This document shows positions 1 to 8,238 of a stretch of 64,000 bases of DNA, piece by piece. Position numbers and translations under genes: made by a program. Origin of the DNA: Pseudomonas sp. H3(2019) (GTDB lineage Bacteria; Pseudomonadota; Gammaproteobacteria; Pseudomonadales; Pseudomonadaceae); contig NZ_VMSG01000008.1 of the NCBI RefSeq assembly GCF_007713465.1, forward strand, positions 1 to 64,000, written 5' to 3'. Every line of letters starts with the position of its first letter. Position 1 is the stretch's first letter. A model generated the notes under the pieces. The model worked only from the letters and a program-made list of their open reading frames with translations. It did no database searches and was not told where the DNA came from.

Positions 1-1039
1 GTCGGCCAGTGCGGATGACCGCTTCGCTCGGCACCCACAACACACTTTGCTCGGTCGTGTGGTTCAGGCGCACCTGCGCCGACAATCCGGGCCTGAGACG
101 CCCGTCAGGGTTGGGCAGTTCGACGCGTACGCGAACGGTCCGACTGTCCATATTCGTTTCGGGCAGAATCGCACTGACCGTGCCCTTGAGCACTGTCCCT
201 GGGAAGGCTGGAAGGCGTGCCTCTACCGTCTGGCCGACGATGATCGATCCGGTCTCTGATTCTGGAACGGCCACCGCTAGCCAAACGCTACTCAAACCAT
301 TGACGCGAGCCAGCGTCTCGCCGGCCGACACGGTCATGCCCGTACGGACATCCAACTCTTGCAGCACACCACTGATGGGGCTGGTGAGGGTCAGATTCGG
401 CTGAATCTTGCCGCTGCGTTCGACCTGGGTAATCAGCGCTGCCGGCATCCCCGTGAGGTGTAGCCGTTGGCGGGCCGCTGCCAGCAAGTCGGCATCGCCA
501 TTACGCTTCAGTGCGAGGAATTCTTCCTGAGCTGCGGCCCATTCCGGTACCAGGATATCCGCCAATGGTGCATTGGCCTTGAGCACATCGCCGGGAGCAC
601 GGGCATAAACCCGCTCGACAAAACCGGCAGTACGCGCCTGGATCACGGCGACATCACGCTCGTTGAGCGTCAGCACGCCGACCACGTCCAGGCTGGAAGC
701 GAGGACTCCATGGGTCACCGTCGCCAGACGCAGGCCGAGGTTCTGGGTCAGACTGGGGTCGATGCTGATGGCTGCGCTGTTCGTTGCTGCGTCGGCGTAT
801 TGCGGCACCAGCTGCATATCCATGAAGGGCGACTTACCCGGCTTGTCGAACTTCTGCTGCGGGTACATCGGATCGTACCAATACAGGGCCTTGCGTTCGT
901 CTTGCGTCTTGGGGCTCTGCTCGGCGAGTGCGCTAGGCATTCCGTTCATGCGCTGCTGAGCGAACCAGTATCCGCCGACAACACCTAGGGCGACCGACAA
1001 ACCGGTCAACAAAGCCCCTTTCCAGATTCGAGTGCTCAT
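1..1039 (-). CDS. cusB: Copper/silver efflux RND periplasmic adaptor subunit (CusB-like), 3' end outside the window
   Basis: This is the membrane-fusion (adaptor) subunit that would link an inner-membrane RND pump to the TolC-like channel encoded just upstream, exporting Cu(I)/Ag(I) from the periplasm. Translating the minus strand from the ATG at 1039 gives a membrane-anchor start (MSTRIWKGALLTG) and then the CusB-type metal-binding segment around YWYDPMYPQQKFDKPGK and MDMQLVP. The barrel-sandwich/lipoyl halves follow (DVVGVLTLNERDVAV; GVLQELDVRTGMTVSAG). The ATG overlaps the cusC stop as ATGA, so the two are translationally coupled. The reading frame runs off base 1, so the C-terminus and the expected cusA lie outside. 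Confidence 0.9.
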   Translation of the reverse strand, partial: MSTRIWKGALLTGLSVALGVVGGYWFAQQRMNGMPSALAEQSPKTQDERKALYWYDPMYPQQKFDKPGKSPFMDMQLVPQYADAATNSAAISIDPSLTQNLGLRLATVTHGVLASSLDVVGVLTLNERDVAVIQARTAGFVERVYARAPGDVLKANAPLADILVPEWAAAQEEFLALKRNGDADLLAAARQRLHLTGMPAALITQVERSGKIQPNLTLTSPISGVLQELDVRTGMTVSAGETLARVNGLSSVWLAVAVPESETGSIIVGQTVEARLPAFPGTVLKGTVSAILPETNMDSRTVRVRVELPNPDGRLRPGLSAQVRLNHTTEQSVLWVPSEAVIRTGR

Positions 1040-2298
1040 TGGCTGGTTTCCCCATAATTGAAATACAAGCGCGCATTGGTCAGGGCTCGCTGTTCTTCGA
1101 CGTCAATCTGTTTGAGGCGGGCCTCTATAAGTTCACGTCGGGCAGCGATGACTGGCGCCAGGTCACCTTTACCTGCGCGGTAGCTGGCCATGGTCAGTCC
1201 GACCTTTTCCTTGGCCAAGGGCACTAGACTTTCCTGGCTGCGACGCACCGCACGATTCAGGCGCTCGTACTCGGCCAGACTCTCCTCCAATTGCTGGGTA
1301 TGTTCGCGCACCATATCTTCACGCTCAGCCTCCAACTGATTGAGTTCGGCGTGTCTGGCGGCGATCTTCGGATTCTGTCTGGAACCGGGAAACAGTGGCA
1401 GGTCGAACGAGAACTGCACGCTAACCATGTCGCCGAACTGACGGTCACGGTGTTGGTAATCGAGTTCCCAGCTCCAGTCGGACTGTTTTTCCGCCTCGGC
1501 TTCACGGACTTTTGCCTCCGCTTCGCGGGTCATCGGTACGAAAGCCGCCAGTACGGGGTGATGTTGTAGCTTATGGGAGTAGCCTGAGGTCTCGACTGGC
1601 CATTCCGGCAAACTGCCGGTTGGTGGATCGTTGGCTGCCGGGCCAATCCAGCGCTTGAGAGCAGCTCTGGCTTGAGTGCGCAGGCGGATCAGGTCGTCCT
1701 GTTGGTCCGCCAATTGAGCCGCTTCCTGCTTGGGCGTTACCGCATCAGCAGGCTGGGCTCGTCCACCGGCGATCTGTGCCCGCACGGTATCGGTCAACAG
1801 ACGATTTTCTTTGTAAAAGTCCTGGAACAGCGCCTCTTTACGCTCGACGGAGTAGCTGCTGATCCAGGCCAGTGCCGTGGCCTGACGGACGTTCAGGCGT
1901 TCGATACGACCTTCGGCCGTTGCTCGGTCAACGGCCGCATCGGCCACTTCAATACGTGCTTTGCGCTTGTCGCGGTTTGGCACTTCCTGCATGACCCCAA
2001 CCATCTGCATGGTCATGGAGTCTTGGTTAATGCTCCAGCGTTCGGGGCCGCCAATGGGATAGTTCTGCACGCCGAGCTTTAACTTCGGGTCAGGTAGTTC
2101 GCCGGCTGGAATGGCAGCACTGCTGGCAGCTTGCAGTTTGGCCGCTTGGGCGGTCAGTGACGGGGCATTGTTTTCGGCCAACCGCAAGGCTTCATCGAGT
2201 GTCAGCGGGGCGGCGACGCTCGGCAATGCCAGTACGCTTGCCGTCAGGGCAGCCACGAGGGGCCAACCTGTGCAATAGCGCTGGGAGTTCATGTTCAC
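1036..2298 (-). CDS. cusC: TolC-family outer-membrane channel of the Cus efflux system (CusC-like)
   Basis: This 420-residue outer-membrane efflux protein forms the exit channel of the tripartite copper/silver pump. It has an N-terminal signal peptide (TGWPLVAALTASVLALPSVAA), then the two OEP repeats of long amphipathic helices (LTLDEALRLAENNAPSL near the N-terminus; SYRAGKGDLAPVIAARREL near the C-terminus). The length fits short Pseudomonas CusC/CzcC proteins. The stop overlaps the ATG of the adaptor gene by four bases. A perfect hairpin at 2351-2370 lies upstream, between it and the small copper protein gene. Confidence 0.9.
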   Translation of the reverse strand: MNMNSQRYCTGWPLVAALTASVLALPSVAAPLTLDEALRLAENNAPSLTAQAAKLQAASSAAIPAGELPDPKLKLGVQNYPIGGPERWSINQDSMTMQMVGVMQEVPNRDKRKARIEVADAAVDRATAEGRIERLNVRQATALAWISSYSVERKEALFQDFYKENRLLTDTVRAQIAGGRAQPADAVTPKQEAAQLADQQDDLIRLRTQARAALKRWIGPAANDPPTGSLPEWPVETSGYSHKLQHHPVLAAFVPMTREAEAKVREAEAEKQSDWSWELDYQHRDRQFGDMVSVQFSFDLPLFPGSRQNPKIAARHAELNQLEAEREDMVREHTQQLEESLAEYERLNRAVRRSQESLVPLAKEKVGLTMASYRAGKGDLAPVIAARRELIEARLKQIDVEEQRALTNARLYFNYGETSQ

Positions 2299-2350
2299 GA
2301 TTCCTGTGAAGATCCACTGCGCGCTTCATAAGACATGCGCGCAGATATGC

Positions 2351-2370
2351 CATCCCGCCAGGGCGGGATG
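2351..2370. repeat. Perfect 9-bp stem hairpin between two copper genes
   Basis: CATCCCGCC (2351-2359) pairs perfectly with GGCGGGATG (2362-2370) across a 2-base gap. There is no T-tract on either side, so it is more likely an mRNA stabiliser or attenuator within the operon than a strong terminator. Confidence 0.6.
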
Positions 2371-2391
2371 AGACTCAGTGTGGTACAGGAA

Positions 2392-2733
2392 TCAAACGCG
2401 AGGCGGTCGCCATACCCCTGAAGGGGTCTGTGCTGGCAGGAAATCGCTGAAGAGGGATAGCACCTGCGGACTGGACAAGCGAGTGGCAGGCTTGATGATC
2501 AAGACTTGCAGCATGCCGCCAGTCTTGCATTCCTGACCAGGTTTGCAGGGTTTGCCGTGATCGGTGGGGCTTTTCATGTCATTGCAACAGTCCTGGCCCA
2601 TATCACTCATCATCGCCATGCCCGTCGTTTTCATTGGGCAAGGTTCAGTCGGTGCCTGAATGCCCGCCATCCCGCTGAGGGGAAGCGCCAAGCTAATCAG
2701 GAAAATGAGACAACACCGCAGATAGCGTTTCAT
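2392..2733 (-). CDS. Small secreted Cys/Met-rich protein of copper loci
   Basis: A 113-residue protein starting MKRYLRCCLIFLISLALPLSGMAG, a clear signal peptide. The mature part holds clusters of possible copper ligands: CPMKTTGMAMMSDMGQDCCNDM and then CKPGQECKTGGM. No enzymatic fold is recognised. The pattern and position, first gene of the minus-strand cus run, suggest a periplasmic copper-binding or buffering protein. The ATG at 2733 was preferred over one 12 codons upstream because the signal peptide begins there. The function is inferred from composition and neighbours only. Confidence 0.75.
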   Translation of the reverse strand: MKRYLRCCLIFLISLALPLSGMAGIQAPTEPCPMKTTGMAMMSDMGQDCCNDMKSPTDHGKPCKPGQECKTGGMLQVLIIKPATRLSSPQVLSLFSDFLPAQTPSGVWRPPRV

Positions 2734-2768
2734 GCGGGGGAGTCTAGTCGCTGGTAATGGACTGTACA

Positions 2769-2783
2769 ATTACGAATCTGTCA
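2769..2783. promoter_or_regulatory. Possible CopR/CusR-type operator
   Basis: Read on the minus strand the site is TGACAGATTCGTAAT, an imperfect inverted repeat (TGACA/GTAAT) like the CopR-family boxes of Pseudomonas copper operons as I remember them. It lies 36 bp upstream of the ATG at 2733, suitable for activating the small copper gene and cusCB. The assignment is by eye. Confidence 0.4.
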
Positions 2784-2893
2784 GGAAGAGCCCGTCGGAT
2801 AGAGTCTGAAGGTCAATAAGAACCTCCTCGTGTAGAGACAAGGACTCGCTGAATAGCCAAGCCCAACTCGCTGAGCATGGAAGTAGTTACAGC

Positions 2894-3136
2894 TCACGGC
2901 ACGTCGTTCGGATCACGGTTGATTGGTTTTACCGCCTGTGTGTCATCGGTAGTTGGCGGGGCCTTGTGCATGTTGCGCATACAAAACACCATCGACAGCG
3001 GACACAGCAGCACCAGAAAGATTAGCGCGTTCGCCGCGATCCAGGCTTGAAAAGCGGGAAACAAGACATAGGTTGCCGCCAGGATAATGGCTGCGCCGAT
3101 GCCCAGCTGAACCATTGTGGGTTTATTACGAGTCAT
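2894..3136 (-). CDS. DUF2933 family small membrane protein
   Basis: An 80-residue protein with two hydrophobic segments (VQLGIGAAIILAATYVLFPAF and AWIAANALIFLVLLCPLSMVF), then CMRNMH and a polar tail. The length, the two-helix arrangement and the CP...CMRNMH motif match DUF2933, a family often found in heavy-metal resistance loci. A likely SD (GGAGAGCATC, minus strand) precedes the ATG at 3136. Function is unknown; a role in copper handling at the inner membrane is inferred from context. The start overlaps a degenerate upstream frame. Confidence 0.75.
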   Translation of the reverse strand: MTRNKPTMVQLGIGAAIILAATYVLFPAFQAWIAANALIFLVLLCPLSMVFCMRNMHKAPPTTDDTQAVKPINRDPNDVP

Positions 3137-3285
3137 GATGCTCTCCTATCGGGCAAGTCGAGAGGGGCATCATTCAGAGCTGGCCCAGATGGTTGCTCAG
3201 AGTCATCGCAATGCTTGGCCAAATGCGACTTGGCCATCAGCAGCGTCCTGAAGTACCTCTCAACCGTAAGGCTGCACCTTGTCAT
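3133..3285 (-). pseudogene. Possible C-terminal remnant of a MerR/CueR-type regulator
   Basis: The frame ends TLLMAKSHLAKHC followed by DDSEQPSGPALND. From memory this aligns column by column with the C-terminus of metal-responsive MerR proteins (HLASHC-HGDDRPDCPILDD), but with the second cysteine changed to glycine. No helix-turn-helix is present upstream. I read it as a decayed regulator fragment next to the copper genes. The match is short, so confidence is low. Confidence 0.35.
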
Positions 3286-3569
3286 TGAGGGAAGGTCAAG
3301 CAGCAGTGCGCGGTCTCTATTTGCACCATCGTAAACAGCGCAATTCATTTGGACTGCCATGGGATTTGCGGATGCTGATAACAATCCAAGGGCTGTGAAC
3401 TACAGTTGTACTGCCCCCTCTCCATGTACTCCTTCCGTTGAGAGGCTGGCCTTGGGTGCCAACGTTAGGCACCTCTTTAATTTCATCTGCGGAGCTTCAT
3501 CCGCAGACGCGGTTGGCCGTTAGCCAGATATCCACCGGCAAGGGCTCAGCCACGCTTGGAGAATGGACT
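3286..3569. other. Intergenic region between divergent copper genes
   Basis: There is no convincing gene. The region separates the minus-strand copper genes from the plus-strand block starting at 3570 and must hold promoters for one or both. The only detail I can point to is the ribosome site TTGGAG at 3556-3561, 8 nt before the ATG at 3570. Confidence 0.4.
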
Positions 3570-4475
3570 ATGGATCTGGGAAAGACTCTACGCCGGACGA
3601 TATCGATTGGCATGCTGATGGGGCTCACCCACCTGACTGCCGACGCCGCGACGACGATTACCTTGAAGCATGTTCACGGGCTAGCTTTCAGCCAGGATGG
3701 GCAACAGTTGTCCATCCCTAGTCATGACGGACTAGCCCTGTACCGTGATGGTCACTGGAGCAAGGCACCTGGGCCTGAACACGACTACATGGGGTTTTCT
3801 GCCGGCCGCCAGGCGATCTATAGCAGCGGGCATCCGGCCAGTGGCAGTGGCCTGGTCAATCCTCTCGGGGTCATCAAGAGCACTGATGGCGGGAGTACCT
3901 GGCAGCAGCTTGGGTTTCAAGGAGAGTCGGACTTTCATCTTTTAGCCAGCGGCTTCGACAATGGGGCTCTCTACGTTTACAACACGCACCCGAACTCAAA
4001 AATGACTTCTGCTGGCTTGTACTCCAGCCTGAACGACGGAGCCACCTGGCAGCATGCTTCGGCGCAAGGGATGGGGTCAGAGCCGAGTGCATTGGCGGTG
4101 CATCCCACCGATAGCAAAACCGTTGCCGTGGCGACCAGCAGCGGCCTGTTCTTATCAAACGATGCCGGCGAGCACTTCCAGCCAGTTCTCCAGAACGTTC
4201 AAGTGCTGAGCGTCAGCTTCAGCATCGACGGGAAGAGCTTATGGTTTGGCAGTTTTAACAAAGTGCCATTGCTCTCGACATTAGACCTGAAGACTCACGA
4301 GATCAGCGCCCTCGGTTTACCACCACTCAATCAGGATGCCGTCGCTTACATGGCGCAAAGCCCGGCCAATGCTCAGGAGTGGGCGATGGCGACTATCAAG
4401 CGTGACGTCTACCTGTCGCAAGACGAAGGCAAGACCTGGAAAGCTATCGCACAGGCGGGACAAACGCTGGAGTAA
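3570..4475 (+). CDS. F510_1955 family glycosylhydrolase-like (BNR repeat) secreted protein
   Basis: A 301-residue exported protein. The N-terminus MDLGKTLRRTISIGMLMGLTHLTADA is a signal peptide. The body carries repeated BNR/sialidase-type Asp-box motifs: STDGGSTWQQL, SLNDGATWQH, SNDAGEHFQ and SQDEGKTWK, so a beta-propeller is expected. Proteins of this type (F510_1955 family) recur in copper-resistance islands; no catalytic activity is established. The ATG at 3570 was chosen because it has an SD (GGAG, 8 nt upstream) and starts the signal peptide; an upstream in-frame extension to 3438 lacks both. Confidence 0.8.
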   Translation: MDLGKTLRRTISIGMLMGLTHLTADAATTITLKHVHGLAFSQDGQQLSIPSHDGLALYRDGHWSKAPGPEHDYMGFSAGRQAIYSSGHPASGSGLVNPLGVIKSTDGGSTWQQLGFQGESDFHLLASGFDNGALYVYNTHPNSKMTSAGLYSSLNDGATWQHASAQGMGSEPSALAVHPTDSKTVAVATSSGLFLSNDAGEHFQPVLQNVQVLSVSFSIDGKSLWFGSFNKVPLLSTLDLKTHEISALGLPPLNQDAVAYMAQSPANAQEWAMATIKRDVYLSQDEGKTWKAIAQAGQTLE

Positions 4476-4723
4476 GCCTTCTGACCGGCATAGCACTTGG
4501 AGCACGCAGCCAGCGATGATCAGGCTTGCTCATCTACGCAAAGTGCCAGGACGAGTAATGTAAAACGGCGTCTATCAGCCGATGCTAGTCTTGATAGATA
4601 CGTCGCTAGGTCGGCGCTGTTTGCGACTCCATTGAGTTGCCGGTTAACCATGGGGGATTGAGCCAACACACTTCGTGGTGGTCGGGGGGAATTCATCGGC
4701 GCGGTGCCGGCAGGATAGGGATT

Positions 4724-5317
4724 ATGAGTAGCTCCCAAACCATTCACCCGATTTGGCTCCGGCTGACCCATTGGATCAACGTCATCGCGGTAATTATCCT
4801 CGTGATGAGCGGCTGGCGTATCTATAACGCCTCCCCGATTTTTTCCTTTCAGATTCCCGCTAGTATCACCCTGGGTGGTTGGTTGGCGGGGGCACTACTG
4901 TGGCATTTTGCGGCGATGTGGATACTGTTCATCAACGGTATTGTTTACCTGCTGCTCAATATTTTCTCGGGCCGCATCGCCTACAAGTTTTTCCCTATAC
5001 GTCCCACCGAAGTCTTTCATGATTTCCTCGCAGCTCTCAGAGGCAAGCTCGCCCATGCGGACTTGCGGCACTACAACGCCCTGCAAAAGCTCGCCTACCT
5101 GTTTGTCATGCTCGACCTCATTGTGCTCGTACTGTCGGGTCTGGTGATCTGGAAGTCAGTGCAGTTTCCATTGCTGAGAGAGCTGATGGGCGGTTATGAC
5201 TCAGCGCGAATCGTGCATTTTGTCTGCATGGCCCTGCTGGTCGCTTTTACCGTGGTGCATCTGGTGATGGTGGCCCTCGTGCCGCGCACCCTAATTGCCA
5301 TGCTGCGCGGGCACTAA
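4724..5317 (+). CDS. Cytochrome b/b6 (cytochrome b561-like) membrane subunit
   Basis: A 197-residue integral membrane protein with four hydrophobic segments. Haem-ligand histidines sit in the usual places: IWLRLTHWINVIAV in helix 1, LLWHFAAMWILF in helix 2 and VHFVCMALLVAFTVVHLVMV near the end. This matches the Ni/Fe-hydrogenase/formate-dehydrogenase type cytochrome b family (PF01292). It lies 3 bp before a molybdopterin oxidoreductase gene and probably shuttles electrons between the quinone pool and that periplasmic enzyme. The start at ATG 4724 follows AGGATAGGG. Confidence 0.85.
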   Translation: MSSSQTIHPIWLRLTHWINVIAVIILVMSGWRIYNASPIFSFQIPASITLGGWLAGALLWHFAAMWILFINGIVYLLLNIFSGRIAYKFFPIRPTEVFHDFLAALRGKLAHADLRHYNALQKLAYLFVMLDLIVLVLSGLVIWKSVQFPLLRELMGGYDSARIVHFVCMALLVAFTVVHLVMVALVPRTLIAMLRGH

Positions 5318-5320
5318 CTC

Positions 5321-6094
5321 ATGAACAGAAAGATTGGAAAAGACGGAATGGATGACCCCGCCATCATCAAATCGGTGGCGCAGGAACTTGATCTACCTGC
5401 ACGCAGACAGTTTCTTCGCCATGCCTGGACGCTTGGGGGAATTGCCTTACTGACGGGCTGTCGTCTGGATGACAGCGACTCCGTGGAGTCCATGTTGGAA
5501 ATGGTCTCGCGCTTCAATGACAAGGTTCAGGCTGTGCTGTTCGATCCGAGCAGGCTGGCACCGACTTACCCCGAGTCGATGATGACGCGGCCATTTCCCT
5601 TCAACGCCTATTACGACCGCAACAGCATCCCGAACATCAACAGTGATGGTTTCAAACTCGCGGTTGGCGGTTTGGTCCAGGATAAACACAGCTGGACCCT
5701 CGCCGAGCTGAATCAGCTGCCGCAAACCACGCAGGTCACGCGCCTGATTTGCGTGGAGGGCTGGAGCGCCATCGGCAAATGGGGAGGGGTGACATTTTCG
5801 ACCTTTCTGCAACGGGTAGGCGCTGATACCAGCGCCAAATATGTAGGCCTGAAATGCGCTGATGATTATTACAGCAGCATCGACATGCCCACGGCCTTGC
5901 ATGCGCAAACGCTGCTGACCCTGAGCTATGACGATCAGGTATTGCCACCGGAATACGGTTACCCGCTGCGGCTGCGTATGCCCACCAAGCTGGGCTTCAA
6001 GAACCCCAAGCATGTTGTGGAGATCTTTGTGACCAACGATTACCCCGGTGGTTATTGGGAGGATCAGGGTTACAACTGGTTCAGCGGCAGTTGA
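5321..6094 (+). CDS. Molybdopterin-dependent oxidoreductase (sulfite oxidase/MsrP-like fold)
   Basis: A 257-residue protein. After an N-terminal RRQFLRHAWTLGGIALLTGC segment (twin-arginine-like signal ending in a possible lipobox), the Moco domain shows KLAVGGLVQDKHSWTLAEL, then RLICVEGWSAIGKWGGV, where the cysteine is the expected molybdenum ligand. PLRLRMPTKLGFKNPKHV follows. The partner cytochrome b is directly upstream, an MsrPQ-like layout. Repair of oxidised protein methionine or another sulfoxide/metal-linked reduction in the periplasm is an inference. The C-terminus GGYWEDQGYNWFSG is typical of this group. Confidence 0.85.
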   Translation: MNRKIGKDGMDDPAIIKSVAQELDLPARRQFLRHAWTLGGIALLTGCRLDDSDSVESMLEMVSRFNDKVQAVLFDPSRLAPTYPESMMTRPFPFNAYYDRNSIPNINSDGFKLAVGGLVQDKHSWTLAELNQLPQTTQVTRLICVEGWSAIGKWGGVTFSTFLQRVGADTSAKYVGLKCADDYYSSIDMPTALHAQTLLTLSYDDQVLPPEYGYPLRLRMPTKLGFKNPKHVVEIFVTNDYPGGYWEDQGYNWFSGS

Positions 6095-6173
6095 ACACTC
6101 CAGGACCAATAGCACCTGCTGATTGACGGACGCTCCAGAAAAGTCTTCTGCCAATAACCGGAGGGCTCAAGGT

Positions 6174-6386
6174 ATGAAACGACTGTTTGTGTGCCTGATA
6201 TTCGGTCTTTTCGTGTTGATGATGGGTGTTGCCCAGGCGGTCGAAGGCGCGGGGCCCGGTATGATGGCGAATGGGATGATGGGTGGCGGCATGATGGCTG
6301 TTTGCGCTGTCTTCGGACTGCTCATACTGGCGGTACTTGTCCTCGCGATTCTTGCGCTGATCAAGTACTTGCGCAGCGGCAAGTAA
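6174..6386 (+). CDS. Small Met/Gly-rich membrane protein
   Basis: A 70-residue protein with a cleavable-looking signal (MKRLFVCLIFGLFVLMMGVAQA), a Met/Gly stretch (GPGMMANGMMGGGMM) and one C-terminal membrane helix (VFGLLILAVLVLAILALIKYL). Methionine clusters of this kind bind Cu(I) in many export and buffering proteins, so a copper role is plausible. The SD CCGGAGGG lies at 6158-6165. No named family is claimed. Confidence 0.7.
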   Translation: MKRLFVCLIFGLFVLMMGVAQAVEGAGPGMMANGMMGGGMMAVCAVFGLLILAVLVLAILALIKYLRSGK

Positions 6387-6535
6387 TACACTCGACGGCA
6401 AAAAAGCTGAAAACTGGCTGCTGATTTAAGTCTCTGACCCTCTCTTAAAAATTGGGGGAAATGTCGATTCCTTCGGTGGGCTTTGCTCGCATAGTCAAAG
6501 AGCGGCGGATTGGTTTACGAGGGAAGGAGTCACGG

Positions 6536-6997
6536 ATGAACGAACAGATTGGAATTCGATCCAGGCAACTCACCAGTGCAGAGATACCGGAGCTAAGCCG
6601 TATTTTGAGTGAGGCGGGACTTCCAACTGAGGATTTATTGCTCCCTGGGCGTATGTTTTTTCGATTCGAGCAAGCTGGGGAGTTGCTCGGGTTTGGCGGG
6701 ATCGAAGGTGCAGGTACTGATCGATTGCTGCGTTCTCTCCTTGTGCTGGAGAGCTGTCGGGGTCGAGGTAACGGCCATCGTGTGCTTGCAATGCTCGAAC
6801 AGTTAGCGTTAGTCGATGGGGTGCGACAGCTGCACCTACTTACGAATACAGCTTCGATTTTCTTTAGCACAAACGGCTATCGGACAGTCCCGCGAATCGA
6901 AGCCCCCGAGACGATCTCTAACTCGGTCGAGTTCACTTCACTATGCCCAGCTTCGGCTGTGTACATGGTGAAAGACCTCCGTCATTGTGCCGGATGA
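6536..6997 (+). CDS. arsN2: GNAT acetyltransferase, ArsN2-like arsenic resistance protein
   Basis: A 153-residue GCN5-type N-acetyltransferase. The acetyl-CoA loop is ESCRGRGNGHRVLAMLEQLA, and the C-terminal strand-helix ASIFFSTNGYRTVPRIEAPETISNSVEF strongly resembles ArsN2 proteins of ars operons. It lies just upstream of the arsenic operon and after a strong SD (GGGAAGGAG, 6521-6529). ArsN-type enzymes acetylate arsenic-containing amino-acid analogues; the exact substrate here is inferred. A 419-bp gap separates it from arsC, so it may have its own promoter. Confidence 0.75.
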   Translation: MNEQIGIRSRQLTSAEIPELSRILSEAGLPTEDLLLPGRMFFRFEQAGELLGFGGIEGAGTDRLLRSLLVLESCRGRGNGHRVLAMLEQLALVDGVRQLHLLTNTASIFFSTNGYRTVPRIEAPETISNSVEFTSLCPASAVYMVKDLRHCAG

Positions 6998-7416
6998 ATT
7001 TAAGGGTGATGAGGGCTACGCGATTGCCGAGCTATCCACCGCCCGCTGCCAGCTTAGAAAGCTGCTTGGCAGGCTTCCATGCTCCTTGAACTCTTTCAGT
7101 TCCTTTGAGCCCTCTCGAAACACCTACAAGCGTCCATCTTCAACTTCGGTCACGAAACCGGGCGCGTCGTATTGGCAGGTAAAACTGTGCTGGCAAACGG
7201 GCTAGTCAGCGGCGATGAGATTTGGATTAAACTTTTCGTATATATGGATAGCCGGATGCTTTTGCACTTGCTTAGCTTGCTTTCGGCCAAGGCTCCCGTC
7301 AGCCAACGCATTGCTGGCACCTTTTCCCCTGATTTACTCATCGGCGTCATTCGTGCTTTACGAGATATCTGATAAATCGTATATTCGTTTTTTCGCATGC
7401 AATCAGGGATATCGTA
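6998..7416. other. 419-bp spacer before the ars operon, with a possible ArsR operator
   Basis: No open frame here looks like a protein. Near its right end, ATATTCGTTTTTTCGCATG (7381-7399) resembles the ArsR operator pattern (ATATGCGTTTTTGG-TTATG in E. coli, from memory), placed 18 bp upstream of the first ars ATG. This is the likely operon promoter/operator. The remaining ~360 bp show nothing I recognise. Confidence 0.4.
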
Positions 7417-7830
7417 ATGCCCACCAAATCTCGCGTTTTGTTCGTCTGCATAGCCAATGCCGCTCGTTCACAGCTAGCCGAGGCGTTGCTGCGTCATACC
7501 GACTCGGAGCATTTCGAAGCCTATAGCGCGGGAAGCGCACCGACCCAGGTCGATCAGCGCACCATTGCGGCGCTGGCTCATCTGGGCATCGACACAACAG
7601 GGCTTCGCAGTAAATCCATCGACGAACTCAAGTTGGGCGAGTTCGATTACGTCATTACCTTGTGCAACAAGTCAGCTTACGAGTGTCAGCCCTTACCCAT
7701 TTCTGGTGAGCGGCTGGCATGGGATTTTGAAGACCCAGTGACAAGCGAGAAGCCCGATGCTTTCCGCCATACCCTTCATGAAATTCATGAGCGCATCAAA
7801 ATGTTCGTGCTTGTGAAAAACAAACGCTGA
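7417..7830 (+). CDS. arsC: Low-molecular-weight phosphatase-fold arsenate reductase, first copy
   Basis: A 137-residue protein of the LMW-PTP fold. The phosphate/arsenate-binding loop CIANAARS (CX5R) is at residues 10-17 and the general-acid Asp is in WDFEDPVT. CDS order (arsC, arsR, arsC, acr3) is the common Pseudomonas arrangement. It should reduce As(V) to As(III) using thiol relay partners. Compared with the second copy it has fewer conserved cysteines outside the loop (C89 and C96 region: LCNKSAYEC), which could form the relay disulfide. The SD is weak (GGGATATC) after the putative ArsR operator. Confidence 0.85.
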   Translation: MPTKSRVLFVCIANAARSQLAEALLRHTDSEHFEAYSAGSAPTQVDQRTIAALAHLGIDTTGLRSKSIDELKLGEFDYVITLCNKSAYECQPLPISGERLAWDFEDPVTSEKPDAFRHTLHEIHERIKMFVLVKNKR

Positions 7831-7838
7831 GACCTGAT

Positions 7839-8195
7839 ATGGCAACCCACCTGACACCGACCACTGTCTTCAAATGCCTCGCCGATGAAACTCGGGTGCG
7901 CATCATGCTGCTGATCGCTCGTGAAGAAGAGCTGTGTGTATGTGAACTGACCTGTGCTCTGGATGAAGCCCAGCCCAAGGTTTCCCGGCATTTGGCCCAG
8001 CTACGTACTTGCGGCCTGCTGGCTGATCGTCGTCAGGGGCAATGGGTTTACTACCGATTACATCCTGACCTACCAGATTGGGTTCACTCCATTCTGGGGA
8101 CAGTGCTGGATGCCAATAAACATTGGCTAAGCCCTAACTCAAAACGTCTTGAGGGCATGGGCGACAGGCCTGAGCGCGCTGCCGCCTGTTGTTAA
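7839..8195 (+). CDS. arsR: ArsR family arsenite-responsive repressor
   Basis: A 118-residue winged-helix repressor of the SmtB/ArsR family. The metalloid-binding motif ELCVCELT is at residues 31-38, at the start of the recognition region, followed by the helix QPKVSRHLAQLRTCGLL and the wing DRRQGQWVYYRL. The tail ends AAACC. Arsenite binding to the Cys pair would release it from the operon promoter. It lies 8 bp after arsC and is co-transcribed, so it probably autoregulates the operon. Confidence 0.93.
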   Translation: MATHLTPTTVFKCLADETRVRIMLLIAREEELCVCELTCALDEAQPKVSRHLAQLRTCGLLADRRQGQWVYYRLHPDLPDWVHSILGTVLDANKHWLSPNSKRLEGMGDRPERAAACC

Positions 8196-8238
8196 GCCCT
8201 TCACTGCTGACTGCCTCCAGCGAATATGAGATGCCCAT

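Noticed and set aside
5447..6154. Long antisense frame over the molybdopterin oxidoreductase
   Set aside because: It is a codon-bias shadow: no SD, no recognisable protein, and the plus-strand gene has clear motifs.
7150..7398. Small frames on both strands before the ars operon
   Set aside because: No SD or known motif; the region is better explained as promoter/operator.
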